Below are positions 21,380-33,630 of a DNA stretch of 64,000 nucleotides, one piece after another. Below the pieces are notes generated by a model. The model saw only the letters and a program-made list of their open reading frames with translations, was not told the origin of the DNA and ran no database searches. The DNA is from Trichobilharzia szidati (lineage: Eukaryota; Platyhelminthes; Trematoda; Strigeidida; Schistosomatidae), in contig OX235279.1 in assembly GCA_944472155.2 (NCBI GenBank), positions 138,418,920-138,482,919 on the forward strand, read 5' to 3'. Both the position numbers and the translations under genes were made by a program. Within the stretch, counting starts at the first letter, position 1; each line of letters begins with the position of its first letter.

Positions 21380-22600
21380 ATGCTAATAAGCTAACAATAC
21401 TTGCATGGAATATTAGAAAATAGATTATTCATAAATACCTTTAAGGCAAGTCAATTACAGTGTAGAAAATATTTACACCATCTTCATAGTGAAAGTAAGT
21501 AAGTAGTGATACTTTTCAGAAAGTGTCCAGCTAGGCTATTCAAATACCTACGTATTTAATTAAATCAGAATTTAAGCTCATTTATCTGGAAAAAATTCTT
21601 GCGGAAATTTTGGAAATCTACAGTCTTAAAAAAATTGAATATAAGTGTCTGAAATAAACAGATTAGATTGGATTTTGTTAGTAAATCTGCTAAAACTTAT
21701 AATATAAAGTACGTAAACAAATGCAGAAAGTTGTAATTGAATTATTTCCATGAGAAATAACTTGAAAAAGTATGACTGTACAGAGCACAAGAGATTCTTT
21801 ATCAAGCGCTGATATTAGCCAAGAACGAATATTCAAAAATAAAGACAAACTGTTTCGTGCTGTAGGTCAGGACTCCTTTGCTGTCTGTCTGATTAAAGTC
21901 TAGATTGTATAATTTCTAAGTCGGCATTATATCTTTCAACCATCGGTTTGAATTGAACTCATCTCTGTTTTCTTTTATTGGCATGCACTGTAGTGAATTC
22001 GAGGTCGATATACATCAGAGATTTTATAGCCTAAATATACTTTCGAGAGGTTCATCGTAATCTAAGCTGCTAATTCTGTTAACGTAAAATAAAAAAGAGA
22101 CACACGTAAGACATGACCAGTTGACAGAAAATCTTACTGCTACAGATCCGTCTGTAAAATGATCAGTCAAATATTATATGCGAATACAACCAAAGCATTA
22201 TCGGAAAGAAACATAGTGTAACGCATGCTAGTTTATTCAGGTTTTTCTCTTACTCAGTACGTTGGAATCACAACATAAGTATGCACATCAATTAACACAT
22301 TAAGATAGAATTATTATCTAAGAGTATTCATCTGCTTCGGCGGATTAGGTCTGGAATCTCTGTAATTGATCGACGTGTTGACAAGAGTGGTTGTTTATCA
22401 TTTAAAGATTGAATTCATCGAGGGGGAATGGGATTTATTACATTCTCGTTTCCTTTTCATTATTTTAAGCTAAATGAAATACAAGGCTGAATAAGTGTTA
22501 ATCTTTTACTGACTTGTATTCACTGTGTGTAGTTCAGCTGGTCTGTTTTAGCATTTAAGAATGTTATGATAACAGATAGGGTTTTAGTTTGATTTTAAAA
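21380..22600. other. No feature recognised
   Basis: AT-rich with no supportable reading frame or repeat. Confidence 0.45.
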
Positions 22601-22864
22601 ATAGAAAAGGGATATCAACAACACAATAAGTAAACGTAGTTTACCTGAAACGTGTACTGTATTTGCGCAACACATTTCGGACATTCTGATCACACACGTA
22701 CTTGTCATACGCAGTTTTATAGGAGGTCAGGTTGTGTACAGGTTAAGGTCACAAATAACGGATAGGGAGATGACGCAAAGATGTGGGTAAGAAAGAAGAA
22801 AAACAGAAAAACAAAGCAAAGAAAGGGTTTAAAAATATTATGAAGTAAATTGATCCTTGGTTCT

Positions 22865-23260
22865 AAATTGGATTACCAAGGCAGGTTTAAAATAATAACA
22901 AATAGCTTTTGGATACATAAGACAGGTTTAAGTCTTTTTATGGTCAAGGCTTCAACGGATTTAAGTATGCGACCCAACCTTGTTTTATATATGGGCTTAA
23001 AGGTATCGTTGAAATCAACCTTATAATGGGCTTCGCTATAGATGATGTTGGACATCTATTTCCGGGATCATTTGTATATAGTGATTTTATTTGTTGTTGC
23101 AGCCACTTTGAAAAATGTTCTGTAGTCCTTACCTACAGAGACCGATGGGTCCTCCCTATGTACGTTTGTCCACACACATGTAAACTGATAAACACAATTG
23201 GATGTGACATTATCGTTCATAAAGGGAACTAATTGTTTTAAATTTTTGAAGAGAAAAGGG
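22865..23260 (-). mobile_element. Penelope-like endonuclease fragment (element D)
   Basis: Minus-strand frames broken by indels give CVYQFTCVWTNV (GIY block), a shifted YIG block, and then the frame 23055-22873 with SVEALTIKRLKPVLCIQK, the catalytic-Glu segment, followed by the QKL/P end. The order matches elements A, G and I. No RT remains upstream. The 22620-22750 stretch below may be its non-coding 3' end. Confidence 0.65.
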
Positions 23261-23589
23261 ATAAACTGACATGCTATACAAAGTAGTTGCGCGTCTATAA
23301 ATAAGGCGAATGAACTGTCAAATCATGTTATCCGGAGTTGTTATGTAATTTGTTTCCATTTATCAGTAATATTTAACCTACATATAGGAAAGCATTGTAC
23401 AGTATTCGTTATATTAATGGCCTATTGAATTAGTATGTTTATTGCTCATTTCCATCTATTAAATATATTCCATTTTACTATCAATCAATGTTTAGTCTTA
23501 TGCAAATGCGACTGGATATTAGTCATATAAATAAAGAAAGGGAATCGCATGTGAGAAGACTTTTGCTATAATACAGAATACTTGCCTTT

Positions 23590-23810
23590 GAGCAACCGAT
23601 GTAACCAGTCTTGTGAGGCAGACTCATTACCAAATACTTTAGCGGTAGTGTATGCAACTGCAGGACTGAATGACGCCGTCTCGAGCCTGAGAAAGAATGT
23701 CAGTTCCTTCAAGGCTACAGATACTCTTTGCTGACGAGTTCTAGTAAGAAGCAACCCAGATGCTGGTCTCCTTCCTGAGTACTTCTAAACTTCTAATATT
23801 AATATCAGTG
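23590..23810 (+). mobile_element. Degenerate type B SINE
   Basis: The plus strand has a weakened A-box (TTTAGCGGTAGTGT), CTCGAGCCTGAGA where the B-box should be, then ATGTCAGTTCCTTCAAGG and TACAGATACTC, matching 6860-6910 by order and wording. The tail has TCTAATATTAATATCAGTGA as at 6980-7000. It is old and diverged. Confidence 0.55.
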
Positions 23811-23904
23811 ATTTTAAGCTTAACAAATAGAATTTTTAATAAATGAATCCTTGGGAAATCAGGAGACAGGTAGACATTAGAATGTTAGAAAGATACTAGA
23901 GGAT

Positions 23905-24350
23905 CAGGAGTGCGTGGATGCTTTGTGTCTCACGAACCCGAAGATTTACAAGTGAAAACTAACAAGTTGGCAGAAGAGGTGCCGAAGATAGGAATGACTT
24001 CAGGTCAATATCGATTAAGACAGAGATGATGAAGTTGCCCAACCGTCAATAACAAACACTAATGTCTGTCAGCTAAAGAAATCCAAAGGAAGTTGTTTGT
24101 TTCACTAACCTGGCTAGGCAACATCGTCTCAGCTGTACGCGTTGGCAAGAATTGGACTGCAGAATGGCTGTTTAATATTAATCTTTTTAAATATCAGTAT
24201 CAGAATTTCACGGGTGAATGAAATGCTGGGTCAGTGAAGTCAGACTACTAGCCTAGAAGTCTGTCAGATGCACTGCGAAACAGCACTTTTCGTTTAACAT
24301 CCATCCATCACCTATTTCATCAGCAGTAATCTGTCATTCCAGAGCTATTT
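23905..24350 (+). mobile_element. Degenerate RTE (SR2-like) fragment
   Basis: The plus strand has CVSHEPEDLQVKTNKLAEEV, then an IKTEMMKLPN-like string and VCFTNLARQHRLSC, corresponding to the stretch just after the catalytic motif in intact RTE copies (compare 37000-37250). The final part to 24350 matches the SALLYGSE to FQIHW stretch weakly. It lies opposite the minus-strand fragment at 24640. Confidence 0.6.
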
Positions 24351-24639
24351 CAAATGGTCTCACCATGAATATCAAAGATTATTTATGCAACATGTATTCT
24401 AAAATTATAAGCCAAAGAAAAGAACTCCTGTAAATTTTTTTAGGTAGCAGATTAGAAACATCATTTAAAATTCCAATTCATATTGCATAGTTAGTGGTAA
24501 ATTCTTTTAATCCAGCATCAGACAACGCAGATGCAAATATTTTTGTAAAAATAAAGTTCACTCAGGATTTATTATAAGTGCTACTTGATAAATGCAAAAG
24601 AACAAAACAAGCTGAGCAACTTTATCAGTTTGTATTATT

Positions 24640-25140
24640 ATCCCATCTCTCTCTCTCCCTGGCATTCTGTTCTTTCCAATCAGTTCGTCTAACTTAGTGA
24701 CTTCCAAGAATCTTTCATTTCCTCTCCACATGATCTCCTCCATGTAACTCTCAGACGCCAAACCCATCGCTTCCTATCCCAGTTTCACCAGAGAGTCAGT
24801 CTGGCCTATGATTTCACTTTAATACCTCTTCAGAGAATGTCCAATCCATCTCCGTTTCCTTCTGTATGTTTTCTGATCAACAGGTTATCGGCTGGTTAGT
24901 CCCCCACAGGTGCCGTTCGCGATTGGCAATCTGATCTCTAGCATCAAACAGAGGTAGCTATTGATTGATGAAATTCTGAAACACTAATTTTGAGGATTCT
25001 GATATTGTCCCTTACGATAGACGCTGATTTCAGAGTACTGAATGTCTATCTTGTTTTCGCAATTCAACTCTGGCTGGCTCTGAAATCGCCTTCCTTGCCT
25101 GGTGTCGTAGCTGAGACGATACTGCCAAGGCTTTCTTTCA
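24640..25140 (-). mobile_element. Degenerate RTE (SR2-like) 3' fragment
   Basis: On the minus strand the fragment contains the C-terminal blocks in order from about 25130 (GSIVSATTPGKEGDF) down to the GLASESYMEEIMWRGNERFLEV frame at 24767-24558. Stops are frequent. It is roughly the same domain range as the 17.7 and 55.1 kb fragments. Confidence 0.65.
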
Positions 25141-25282
25141 ATTCTCTTTCTATTAATTGCAATTTATGATTACTGTCGTCAGTCGAGTATCAGCTCTGTT
25201 TTAATTTGTGCTTATCCAACGGCTTTGATGACTTCATTATGGGTAAATTTTATTTTGATAAAGTCTCACAGTGTTATACAGT

Positions 25283-25345
25283 AATATTTACTGATGACGT
25301 TTCGAGCACAATTTATTGCTCGTAATCATATCAAGGTAATCACAC
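25283..25345 (-). ncRNA. Hammerhead-like motif at Penelope element end
   Basis: On the minus strand: TTAC..TGAT (helix I, 5' strand), ATGATTA where CUGAUGA is expected, GAGCA-loop-TGCTC (a 5 bp helix II), GAAAC, GTC, then ATCAGTAA, which pairs back with the first strand. Two core positions differ (C3 and G8), so activity is doubtful. Known biology: hammerheads occur in the terminal repeats of Penelope-like elements. The motif lies just downstream of the endonuclease of element E. Confidence 0.6.
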
Positions 25346-25399
25346 GACTTCCTAAATTCATTTATATAGTTCCATTGTTTTTCACTTGATTTTCACTTG

Positions 25400-25990
25400 A
25401 TTTGATTGGTAGTATTATTTTCCATATCTCGGGTATGAGTGATGATTCATTCCTATTGCATGTGTTGGGTGTAGATTCGATGAACAAAGATTCAGTAATC
25501 AACCTCTCTCTCCACCTACCTAGATTACTTTTTAGAATTTTAACCCTCTCCCACCCTATTGTGTGGTTGTGTGTTAATGCATGCAGTGCAATGTAGTGCT
25601 GAGCTTTTTTCTAAATTACTTATCTTCTTTGGGTCAACCATTCTTACCTTAGCTAAATTCTTATGTTCTGACAATCTGACTACCCCTGACCTACTAGTTT
25701 CACCTATGTAGTTGACCTTACAGTCATTGCAGCGTATTTTGTAAATTATATTTTGTCTAATTGGGTCCACTGGGTCCTTTAACCTACAGAGCTTGTCCCT
25801 GAGTGAGTTTGTAGCTTTAAATGCCACCAGGCTAATTCCTGCTTCATTTACAATCCTACGTAGGGTCTCAGATGTCCCCTCTTTATATGGTATAACTGTA
25901 GATGACTTATATTCTCTCTTATTTATGTTCTTATTACTAGTTTCACAATTATTTTTATTTTTCTTTTAACGTTTTTCAATGCATCATTTC
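25400..25990 (-). mobile_element. Penelope-like endonuclease (element E)
   Basis: The minus-strand frame 25827-25540 (95 codons) has KDPVDPIRQNIIYKIRCNDCKVNYIGETSRS, a GIY-YIG pair with two Cys between them, followed by the Arg region VVRLSEHK. After a frame change, 25530-25400 continues with RERLITESLFIESTPNTCNRN, carrying the catalytic Glu. Upstream, 25930-25850 encodes a linker (SSTVIPYKEGTSETLRRIV). Element H at 38.1 kb is the same family and differs from A, B, F, G and I. No RT is recognised. A 62-codon frame at 26111-25923 may be part of it but is not identified. Confidence 0.8.
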
Positions 25991-26779
25991 TTGACTCCAC
26001 TTTAAACGCTTTACCTAGCTTTCCTTTGTAAAATACTTGCCATGTGGTATCATTGCATAACCTTTGAGTACGGTTTACTTGTGTTTTTGGCACACCGCAG
26101 TTTTGAATCACCCCGATTTTATCCTTTAGCGTCTACTATTTAACGTTAAACTAAATTTTTATTATAGTGTACAAAAGTGTTGTTCCACTTAGGCTGCTAG
26201 TACACACTGTATTGGTTTGTTTTAGTGAAAGACTTAAAATCTTAAATGTCTACTTAACGAAAACCTATTTGCTGGTTTCGAACAAGTGATTTGTAAAAGT
26301 ATGTCAAAAGTATGTTCTTTACAACCTTTCTAGTTTTGAAAAATTGCGCCTACATTTTTGAAAAAATAAGCAATTTTTAATATTTCAAATTAAGGGAGTA
26401 AAAGAACTTCTCTATAATCTAATTTTTCTGATAGTTTTTCACTACACTATGTGGGTGGAATTATAATACTTCAAGCAGTGTTTGGATGAGTCATCGCTGC
26501 ATTCTTTAGAAACCAAAAAAATTAGTCATATGGTGACAAATATTTATAGGTAAACTTACTTAAACCTTGAATTAAGCAGTACTTGAAGATGTTACTTGTT
26601 TCTTTATTTTATTTTTTGGTTGGCTGACAATTTAAGCATTTCTTTTTTCATTGTTACTATGAGGAAAAAATTATTTTTGAAAGCAAAAAGAATGACTGAA
26701 GTGCTACCTAAGAAATGCATTATCCTCAGATGATGTTCAAGCAAATTAATAAACCCGACTGAGTCATATAATAGAGAAA

Positions 26780-26850
26780 ATAAGTTCAGCGAAAAGTTAC
26801 CCTTTTCGGCTATATCACTCTCAAGTTGCGCAGTCGCATTTATGTAGTAA
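26780..26850 (+). repeat. Penelope terminal repeat (single arm) near element F
   Basis: This is similar to the left terminal repeat of element I at 43972-44045: TTCAGC...CTTTTC...TCGCATTTA in the same order. It contains a strong 7 bp hairpin (CGAAAAG/CTTTTCG). It probably marks the 3' end of element F at 27.3-28.1 kb. Confidence 0.55.
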
Positions 26851-26960
26851 ATTATCTTAGCAACAAAATGGAATATTTCCTAGAATGTCATTGGAATTGT
26901 AAATTTCAGAGAAAAAAAATTACGTAATATGAAAAGCCTAAATCCGGCAGAAACTAAACT

Positions 26961-27169
26961 TTTTTTTCTTCACGTTCCCCAGTGGAAAATAGAGCTTCAG
27001 GCTAGTGGCTTGAAGTTTCTTTAGCAGTGTTTATTTTACAGGATGAAGTTGCTAGCCTCATGCCCAACCTTTCCTCTTCACCAGCTAAAGGAGTGCATCG
27101 GCCGAGGATGGAACCCCGGACCATGTGCTTGGTCGGCAAGCGTCCTAACCACTATGCCACCGACGCACT
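26961..27169 (-). mobile_element. tRNA-derived SINE with RTE-like tail, copy 2
   Basis: On the minus strand: head with GGTGGCATAGTGGTTAGG-type A-box, GGTTCCATCC B-box (one change), body GGAAAGGTTGGGCATGAGGC, and a tail ending TTCCACTGGGGAACGTGAAG and a short A run. The flanks are a perfect 13 bp target duplication, CAGAAACTAAACT at 26948-26960 and 27170-27182. The insertion sits between the terminal repeat and the endonuclease of Penelope element F. Confidence 0.9.
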
Positions 27170-27299
27170 CAGAAACTAAACTAAAATAAATAAATTGAGA
27201 GACTTAATTTTTATTGACGGAATTGAATAGGACTCAACTAAAACTGAACGATAGTCAATTTAGCAACAGTGGTGATAAGGGTTTGAAATTTAATGGGAG

Positions 27300-28075
27300 G
27301 TGAGGAGAGAAAATCATACAATTAAAAAAATTACATATCCGATCTTAAGACAAATCCAGTCCATTGTAGACTCAGTGACTGCACAGATTTCTCCTGCAAA
27401 CAAAGTAAGGCATTTATCATATGGACTGCCACTGCTTCTGTGGTTTAGGTGATTTTGATGTGTACTCTCTTAGCCAGATTCCCACGTATTCTGTAGATAA
27501 CTTTGAGGTTGGTTTGTGGGTTAGCTTAGTGTTCACATTCGATGAGGTATTCCAGGATAGATCTGAGTATAGGCATTTTTTCTTCTTTATAAAGTCAGGA
27601 GGGCAAGTGTTGGATGAAATGTTTTGATAGCAAACACTGAGTACGACCGACATACTAAGCTCTCTACAGGAACAGGTGAACTGATTGATACTCACTGAGG
27701 CAGCCAGTAGTGGTAGCTTATCTTTCATCCACATGCAAACCATTAGTTTTGTGGTGAAAGTTAGTTGAAGTTCAGCTGCAAAGAGGGTTTTCTTCAGTGA
27801 GCAGGTCAGGTGTTTTTTTCAGTATTTCTGCTTATGAGTCTTCACTAAATTTTAGATTCAAGTAGAGGAGTGTTTTATAACCAAAATGTGTAGGCTCTTT
27901 CGGTGGTTTAGGCTTCGAAACTTTTGCGATGAAGCATTTGGGGTAGCCATTTTTATGCAGGATTCTTTTCTGAATATCCATCTTCTCTTCCATAGTTTCA
28001 GGGCTGAAAATGCTAACTCAAAAGTAGTGTTATCCCCTACCATCTTGTAGAAGCCGGTAAAAAGTAGCAACATGT
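27300..28075 (-). mobile_element. Penelope-like element F (RT thumb + endonuclease relic)
   Basis: On the minus strand, in shifting frames from 28020: MEEKMDIQKRILHKNGYPKCFIAK (thumb), FGYKTLLYLNLKF, then at 27700-27610 NQFTCSCRE (GIY block) and, in a second frame, YVGRTQCLLSKHFIQHLPS (YIG block with Arg). There are several stops and at least two frame changes. It is related to elements G and I. The minus-strand frames at 28073 and 27743 are pieces of this element, not genes. Confidence 0.65.
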
Positions 28076-28079
28076 TTAG

Positions 28080-29290
28080 TGACTTATCTTAGTGGTTGTG
28101 ATACATATTCAATATTTTGTTTTCTTCAGCCTTCTTGACAGTAAATACTTTGATGATTTTCTGTTAATTACTCTGATTTTTCTTGGATTGTTTAGACTTT
28201 CACTTTATGTTTCTATTCACACCTTCACTTTGTGCTACTTCGAAAGGTAACACTTTTCTATGAGATCGGTGTTTCAACCAAGGAATAGACGAGGTAAGTA
28301 GAATAAATGTCATTCGAAAATCAACACGGAATAAATAAACAAATAATGAAATTTTCTTCACACAGAAGAATCATAATGTGATGTGACTGTGCTCAAAAAA
28401 TACGTCGGACCATAATAATAACAGGAATGCAACAGATGACTATATTTTATTATATTAGTATTACTGTCGTTTTCGATGGTGACACGTTACCGCATTTTTT
28501 TCGGCTCCTCAGATTCTGAATTAATTTATTAATTAATCAATTAAATCTACATGAGAAAGTGTTTAAGTTTTGGTTCATCAGCTTGTTGAGTTAAACTCAC
28601 AATGCATATATATATAGAGAAAGAGAGAGTCAGAGGCCTTTTACTTACAGAACTAAAATAAAACAAGTCTAAAAGAATTTTCATCTTTGAATTTCAAGAA
28701 AATCTTATTATATTCCTAACAAAATCGTCAATAGTAACATAAAAGTTGATTTACATGTGGAAAATAAACGAAAATTCGGTGACGATGAAGTAATCTTCAA
28801 AGTATAGCAGTCTGTTAAAGGCAGAAGTATCAAAACATAATACCTCTTTGTAGTATTCGGCCTTACCTTTGAGACCCCAGTGGACATGCGTAGTTTAAGT
28901 TCACCATGTACTCGTTAATTAAGCTAGCAGTTGACTTGTATACCGGTTGGTTTTCAGAAATGCGTTTACATAGCGTGCGCTTTGTGCAGTCAGTAAAATT
29001 GGCTGCTTAGGAGCAAGCAAATTTAAAAACTTTACAATACATTTAAAAAAACAAAATAATTGAGCACAGAATATCCTTTTCGAAAATTTCCTCTTCTGAG
29101 TCTACAATTATATATATATGTTTATATACATAGAATATTCTAGAATAGTCGTCACTAACAATATTAGTGCTTCTTAAAGAATATCGATTTGTAAAGTAAG
29201 ATCAATGGAATTACAGTTCATTAAAGATGCTTAAATTATAATAATGATAAAGATGTATCAGCGAATAGAATATCAACTAAAATCAGGGAA
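28080..29290. other. No gene; possible Penelope terminal sequence
   Basis: An AT/AG-rich microsatellite lies at about 28604-28630. At 29065-29105 the string GAATATCCTTTTCGAAAATTT resembles the Penelope terminal repeat of element I and may be the 3' end of element G. The rest is featureless. Confidence 0.35.
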
Positions 29291-29299
29291 ATTTTCACA

Positions 29300-29928
29300 A
29301 ATATTCATGATCATTCAAACCTAGATGGCGAAGGTGGGGATAATGTCTGAACTAGCTTCTTTTGGATGAATAAGTTAGGCTTCTTAATGTGGATTTCAAC
29401 GGCCTCAGTAATATTTGGTAAACGAACTCTTAAGGCGAAATTTAGATTTGTTGGTATGCGGTAAATGACTTTGAAAGCCTGGTTAACATCATTCTTGTGT
29501 TCTGTATCTACAAGATGAGATAGAATAGCGCTAAACACAGACTTTGTTTTTCATTTCCTTAACCACACAGGGTGATGTTCGGAAATCCGAGGAGAAACAC
29601 GCCTAATTGTACGGCCTATGTAACTGGCTCCGGAGGAGCAGTTAAATTGATAGATGGAAGAGGCGAAATTAGGCAGTTTATCTTTTACTCCCGAACGCAA
29701 AATAGGGGTGGTTTTAAAGAAACGGCTTAATTCCGCAGCATGGAATGCTCCTATTACTGCATTCCTAGGGCGTTATGTTAGTATTTCTCTAATGCTATCC
29801 CCGAGGAACTCAATTTGTAAGAATAAGGCCTTTTTAGGAACTATTGGTACCTTGGGCTGTCTCAACTTCTGATTCATATTCCTATCAATGACTTTTTCTG
29901 CATAACCTTTTTCACTCAGCCATCATTC
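29300..29928 (-). mobile_element. Penelope-like element G (RT thumb + nearly complete endonuclease)
   Basis: On the minus strand one reading frame, with two stops, runs 29928 to 29311: EKGYAEKVIDRNMN (thumb), PKKALFLQIEFLGDSI, a stop, PRNAVIGAFHAAELSR, then SSIYQFNCSSGASYIGRT (GIY-YIG), RISEHHPVWLRK, a stop, and the frame 29538-29311 with SAILSHLVDTEHKNDV, NITEAVEIHIKKPNLFIQK (catalytic Glu) and a natural stop. It is the most complete endonuclease domain in the window. The RT palm is missing. Confidence 0.85.
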
Positions 29929-29934
29929 ACAATA

Positions 29935-30695
29935 TGTGTACATCATTTAGTCTTAAGAAATAAATTGTTACTAAAGATTGTATAGTCAAAATCAGAGTAA
30001 TTTCTAAAAACAGACTAGATGAATCCTATCATGTCAGCATGCCGGAAGTCCTAATTAAACGGGACTGACTGTTTGTGGATTAAATTTCAAAACGCTCAAA
30101 TTTTCAATAACTGTTAACTAATAATCTTGATAACTAGTCCTCCAAATGCGTAAAATATTACTGAGCTAATAGGCTATCAGTATCATATATATTTTTAATC
30201 ACAAACATTAATTCAGAAAAAAATGTTTCATCAACGCAGAACTTCACAGACACCAAATGTTTCATAAGAGGTAAACAATGAAGGCTATTTAATACTGTTT
30301 AAAGAGCAGTAACCATTTGCTTCTGTCTTCTTCCAGCTAGAAAACCATCAGCACTGAGAACACATTGCCTAATCTAGGATTGAAAGAAGTACATGGATGT
30401 TAAATTGGTGAGTGTTCTACTATTTAGCCACCACATCAAGATTGTTTTCAGCTTTTTCTGGTTCCCGTGGCTTTACTGTATGTATTCAGCAACCCCTTAT
30501 GTAAGCCATTAGACGCCTACATAGTTTGCCACTCATAAAAATCTCACTGTGAAGACAGACCTTGTGTATGCTTCTTCGATGTGAACCGCTGAGTGGTACT
30601 TACAGCGTGTATGTGGCTAATTAGTATTTTGGGATTTTAAAGGTTCTTTAACTGATATAAGTGTTGATTACCGTGATATATATAGTGGTGTTAGG
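29935..30695. other. No feature recognised
   Basis: AT-rich with no supportable signal. Confidence 0.45.
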
Positions 30696-30699
30696 ACTG

Positions 30700-30930
30700 A
30701 TATCTCACTGTTATGTTTCAAGTCCATTACGGTGCTGAAAGAATTCTGTCTGTCAGGTTTGCGATATGGTGACCAGGTTGGTTGACTTGCTATCTCAGTG
30801 AACTCTTAATTAATATAGGATGACAGAAGGCATTCATTGGCTGAGTAGTTCAGATGCTGCGCCTCTCAGAGGAACCAGTTTGTTCCAGGTTACAAATACG
30901 TTTTGTTGACGTGAAAGACAACAAAATTCC
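30700..30930 (+). mobile_element. Degenerate type B SINE
   Basis: The plus strand repeats the type B order: GAAAGAATTCTGTCTGTCAGGTT and a spacer to about 30830, then GGCTGAGTAGTTCAGATGC (A-box region), GGTTACAAATACG where the body begins. The B-box is lost. It corresponds to 6640-6910 and 20980-21200. Confidence 0.55.
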
Positions 30931-30934
30931 AGTA

Positions 30935-32435
30935 GACTGAATAATTGAAGTGACACGTAATTATATCTGATGAAGCTGAACAATCACAAGAGATTAAGTG
31001 GATAAACTGTAGTAAAATTGAATATACGCGATTACAAATGATTAGTGGAAGATATTGTGTAGTCTCATTGCTTGTTTACATGATACTAGCGCCAATGAGT
31101 TAATAAATGCAAGCTGATGCATGCAGTCCGTGGAATGTATTGTCTTTTTGTGTGTTTGGATTTATGGCACGGTGGGTATCAGTGTAACCATCTTATATAT
31201 ATATATATCCATTTGTCGACCGGGTATATTATTCAACCAGTCTATACAATAAGTAAACGTAATATGACGCTCGTGACTTTTCCCTAGAGTCAGTGATTTG
31301 TTTATACTACATCAACTAAATAGGTTAGACAGAATTATCTTTTCATTATGAAATAAAAGTTATGGGATGTAATAAACTTTATACTATTTTTTTTGTTTAT
31401 TTAAAGAAAATTTTATACACCTAAATCTACCATTTTGTAACTCTTAATTTTGATTATTCGACAATTTGCTTAAAATGACTTCATTTATCTATTGAATTAC
31501 ACAAAATGACAATAATAATAATATTTAATTAATCATTGAACATTTATTCATAGTTGTTTGCGTGTGATAATGGGGGGGGGGGAGGCAGAACTATAGATTT
31601 GTTCAAGTGCATGCACAAAAGTATTCTAGTACTGTCCAATGTTTAAATTTGAAGGCGCCTTATTTGACATTTTTGCTACAGTAGTTATTACTACTACTTT
31701 GATTATAGTAATTATATATAGCATTGCTAAATAATCTTTTCTAATGAAATGTTTTAATTCCTGTTTGACTGTCTTTTATCTAGTTATTTGTTTCTCGTAA
31801 AGAAAGAAACCGAAGAACTCTCAAAGTATATAGTTAATTGTAATTGGAATGACATAACTGGTGCTTTTTTTCTGATGTCTGTTCGTGACGAAATCTTTAT
31901 TCGATATTGTTCTCATTATTAAATTATCATTTGAACTGATGATTCAGAATATTCTGAATACGATAGAATTTGCATTTTCAATAATTTTAAAATGGTCAGA
32001 AGTCCTCAGTCATCAGTAGTATTAGAACCATTAATAGTATTAGTGTGACGTGTGCTTCTGAAAAGAATACATAATTCGTTCATGGTGTGTGATGCCTTTC
32101 TCGAGAACACTGAATATCAGAGACGCAGATGAATTTTCAAACAGAAGGAGTAAAACGATTATGAAACAATGTAGGAAGCATAAAATGAGGACAAATGAGG
32201 CAGAACAGTAGCAACCTTTTTAATTTGAAATTTCAATGTGCAGTTTTCATGTTTTGTCATGAGTGTATATCATTTATCAAATAGACAGTTCTGCTGTGAA
32301 ATGCCTCTGTGGCCTGCTGTTAAAATAGTAGTAATGACATCATGTTGAAACAAAGACCATTAGCTGCCAATGAGTTGGTATTATTCGTAGACTAATTATC
32401 GCTTCCCGTTTATGAAAAAGTGTTTATTTTAACTA
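30935..32435. other. No gene recognised
   Basis: AT-rich, with an (AT)n run at 31194-31208 and a 10-base G run at about 31571-31580. No coding or repeat signal is supportable. Confidence 0.45.
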
Positions 32436-32439
32436 TTGG

Positions 32440-32600
32440 GATCAAACTGTTGTGTTTCCATTTGAACATGCGACTTCAGTGGCACACCTCGATTGCATTT
32501 GGTTCTCTGACATCACTTTAACTCAGTTACGTGAATCCTCACAAGCTTGCGATTCCTCCTAACTTGACATTCTCCATGTCTCCCTTGGATCTAGACTGAA
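32440..32600 (-). mobile_element. Weak RTE-like 3' fragment
   Basis: The minus strand faintly matches the terminal part of RTE copies (the GGNVENV to CPGHMRFT-like stretch and the CATTTGGTTCTCTG block seen at 61441-61460). It is short and diverged, so it could be spurious. Confidence 0.3.
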
Positions 32601-32869
32601 ACTATTACTCCCCTATTCTATGATGGCATTAATATATTTCATAAATAACAGTGAGATAGTACTATCTATTTATTAATGGCATTTCTAGCGTGATAAACTG
32701 CTCACAGTTATTTGATAGTAATCATACAAATTCTAAGTCTGTTCAGATGGTGCAAACGAAATATTTTTTTGAAAGTCTCTCCTGAATGGTCTAATCACCA
32801 TATTATTACTTATATGGGCGTTTCATCTAACTTTGCAGATATTCACCATTTTTTTCATATACTATAGAT

Positions 32870-33270
32870 TATTGTTCTGTCATTTCCATATCACATGTTG
32901 ACTTGATTCTTATTATTTATCTTCGTCACTGTTTAATCTCTAATCTGAATACTTTTCTTTGTGGTTGTGTAATGAAATAGGTAGAGGGTTATTTTACAAC
33001 CGAGAATGTTTTGAGTGAATGAAGGTGATTCTGACATTGGACTGTGTGTGTGTGTGGGGGGGGGATTGTCTATGTGTGATTCTTGGTGACAAAGTTTTCG
33101 ATTCCACCTTTTTGGGAATATTCTACTTGATACGCAGGTAATTTTTACAGTTGAATTTTGGTTAAGTAATTTTGTTCTATAGCGTTTGTTCTGTACTTAG
33201 AAAATTATCTTGTGTGTATAGCTGCCTAACGGCATTGTCGAGGTACTCTTGAGTTATTATTTTTTTCAAG
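32870..33270. repeat. Unclassified dispersed repeat, copy 2 (5' part)
   Basis: This corresponds to 2150-2490 in the same orientation (GACTTGATTCTTATTATTTATCTTCGTCACTGTTTA and later anchors). It stops at about 33270, where a younger SM-alpha-like unit begins, and resumes at 33825. Confidence 0.65.
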
Positions 33271-33397
33271 TATTGGTTTTTTGTAGGGATTCACTTTGAT
33301 TGGTTAGAGAAAAGGAGGTGAGGCAGTAACTCATCGAATAAGACATTGCAAAGTGGTCACGCTATGTCATGAAATGGCAGAAGTTACAATTCATGGG

Positions 33398-33630
33398 TTT
33401 GTGCGTCGGTGGCATAGCGGTTAGGACGCTCGCCGACCACGCACATGTTCCGGGGTTCGATCCCCGGCCGACACACCCCTTTACCTCGCTAAGCCACAAA
33501 TAATGCTGGTGAAGAGGGAAGGTTGGGCATGAGGCTAGCAACCCCATCCTGTAAAATAAACAAAGCTACAGAAACTTCAAGCTTCTAGCTTGAAGCCCTA
33601 TGTTCCACTGGGGAACGTGAAGGAAAAAAA
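33398..33630 (+). mobile_element. tRNA-derived SINE with RTE-like tail, copy 3
   Basis: Head with GGTGGCATAGCGGTTAGG (A-box region) and GGTTCGATCCC (B-box), body TTACCTCGCTAAGCCACAAA, GGAAGGTTGGGCATGAGGC, and tail GAAGCCCTATGTTCCACTGG ending in an A run. Flanked by an 11-of-12 target duplication (ACAATTCATGGG at 33386 and ACAATTTATGGG at 33631). A 61-codon minus-strand frame over it is incidental. Confidence 0.93.

Noticed and set aside
27417..28073. Two minus-strand frames as genes
   Set aside because: They are pieces of Penelope element F in shifted frames.
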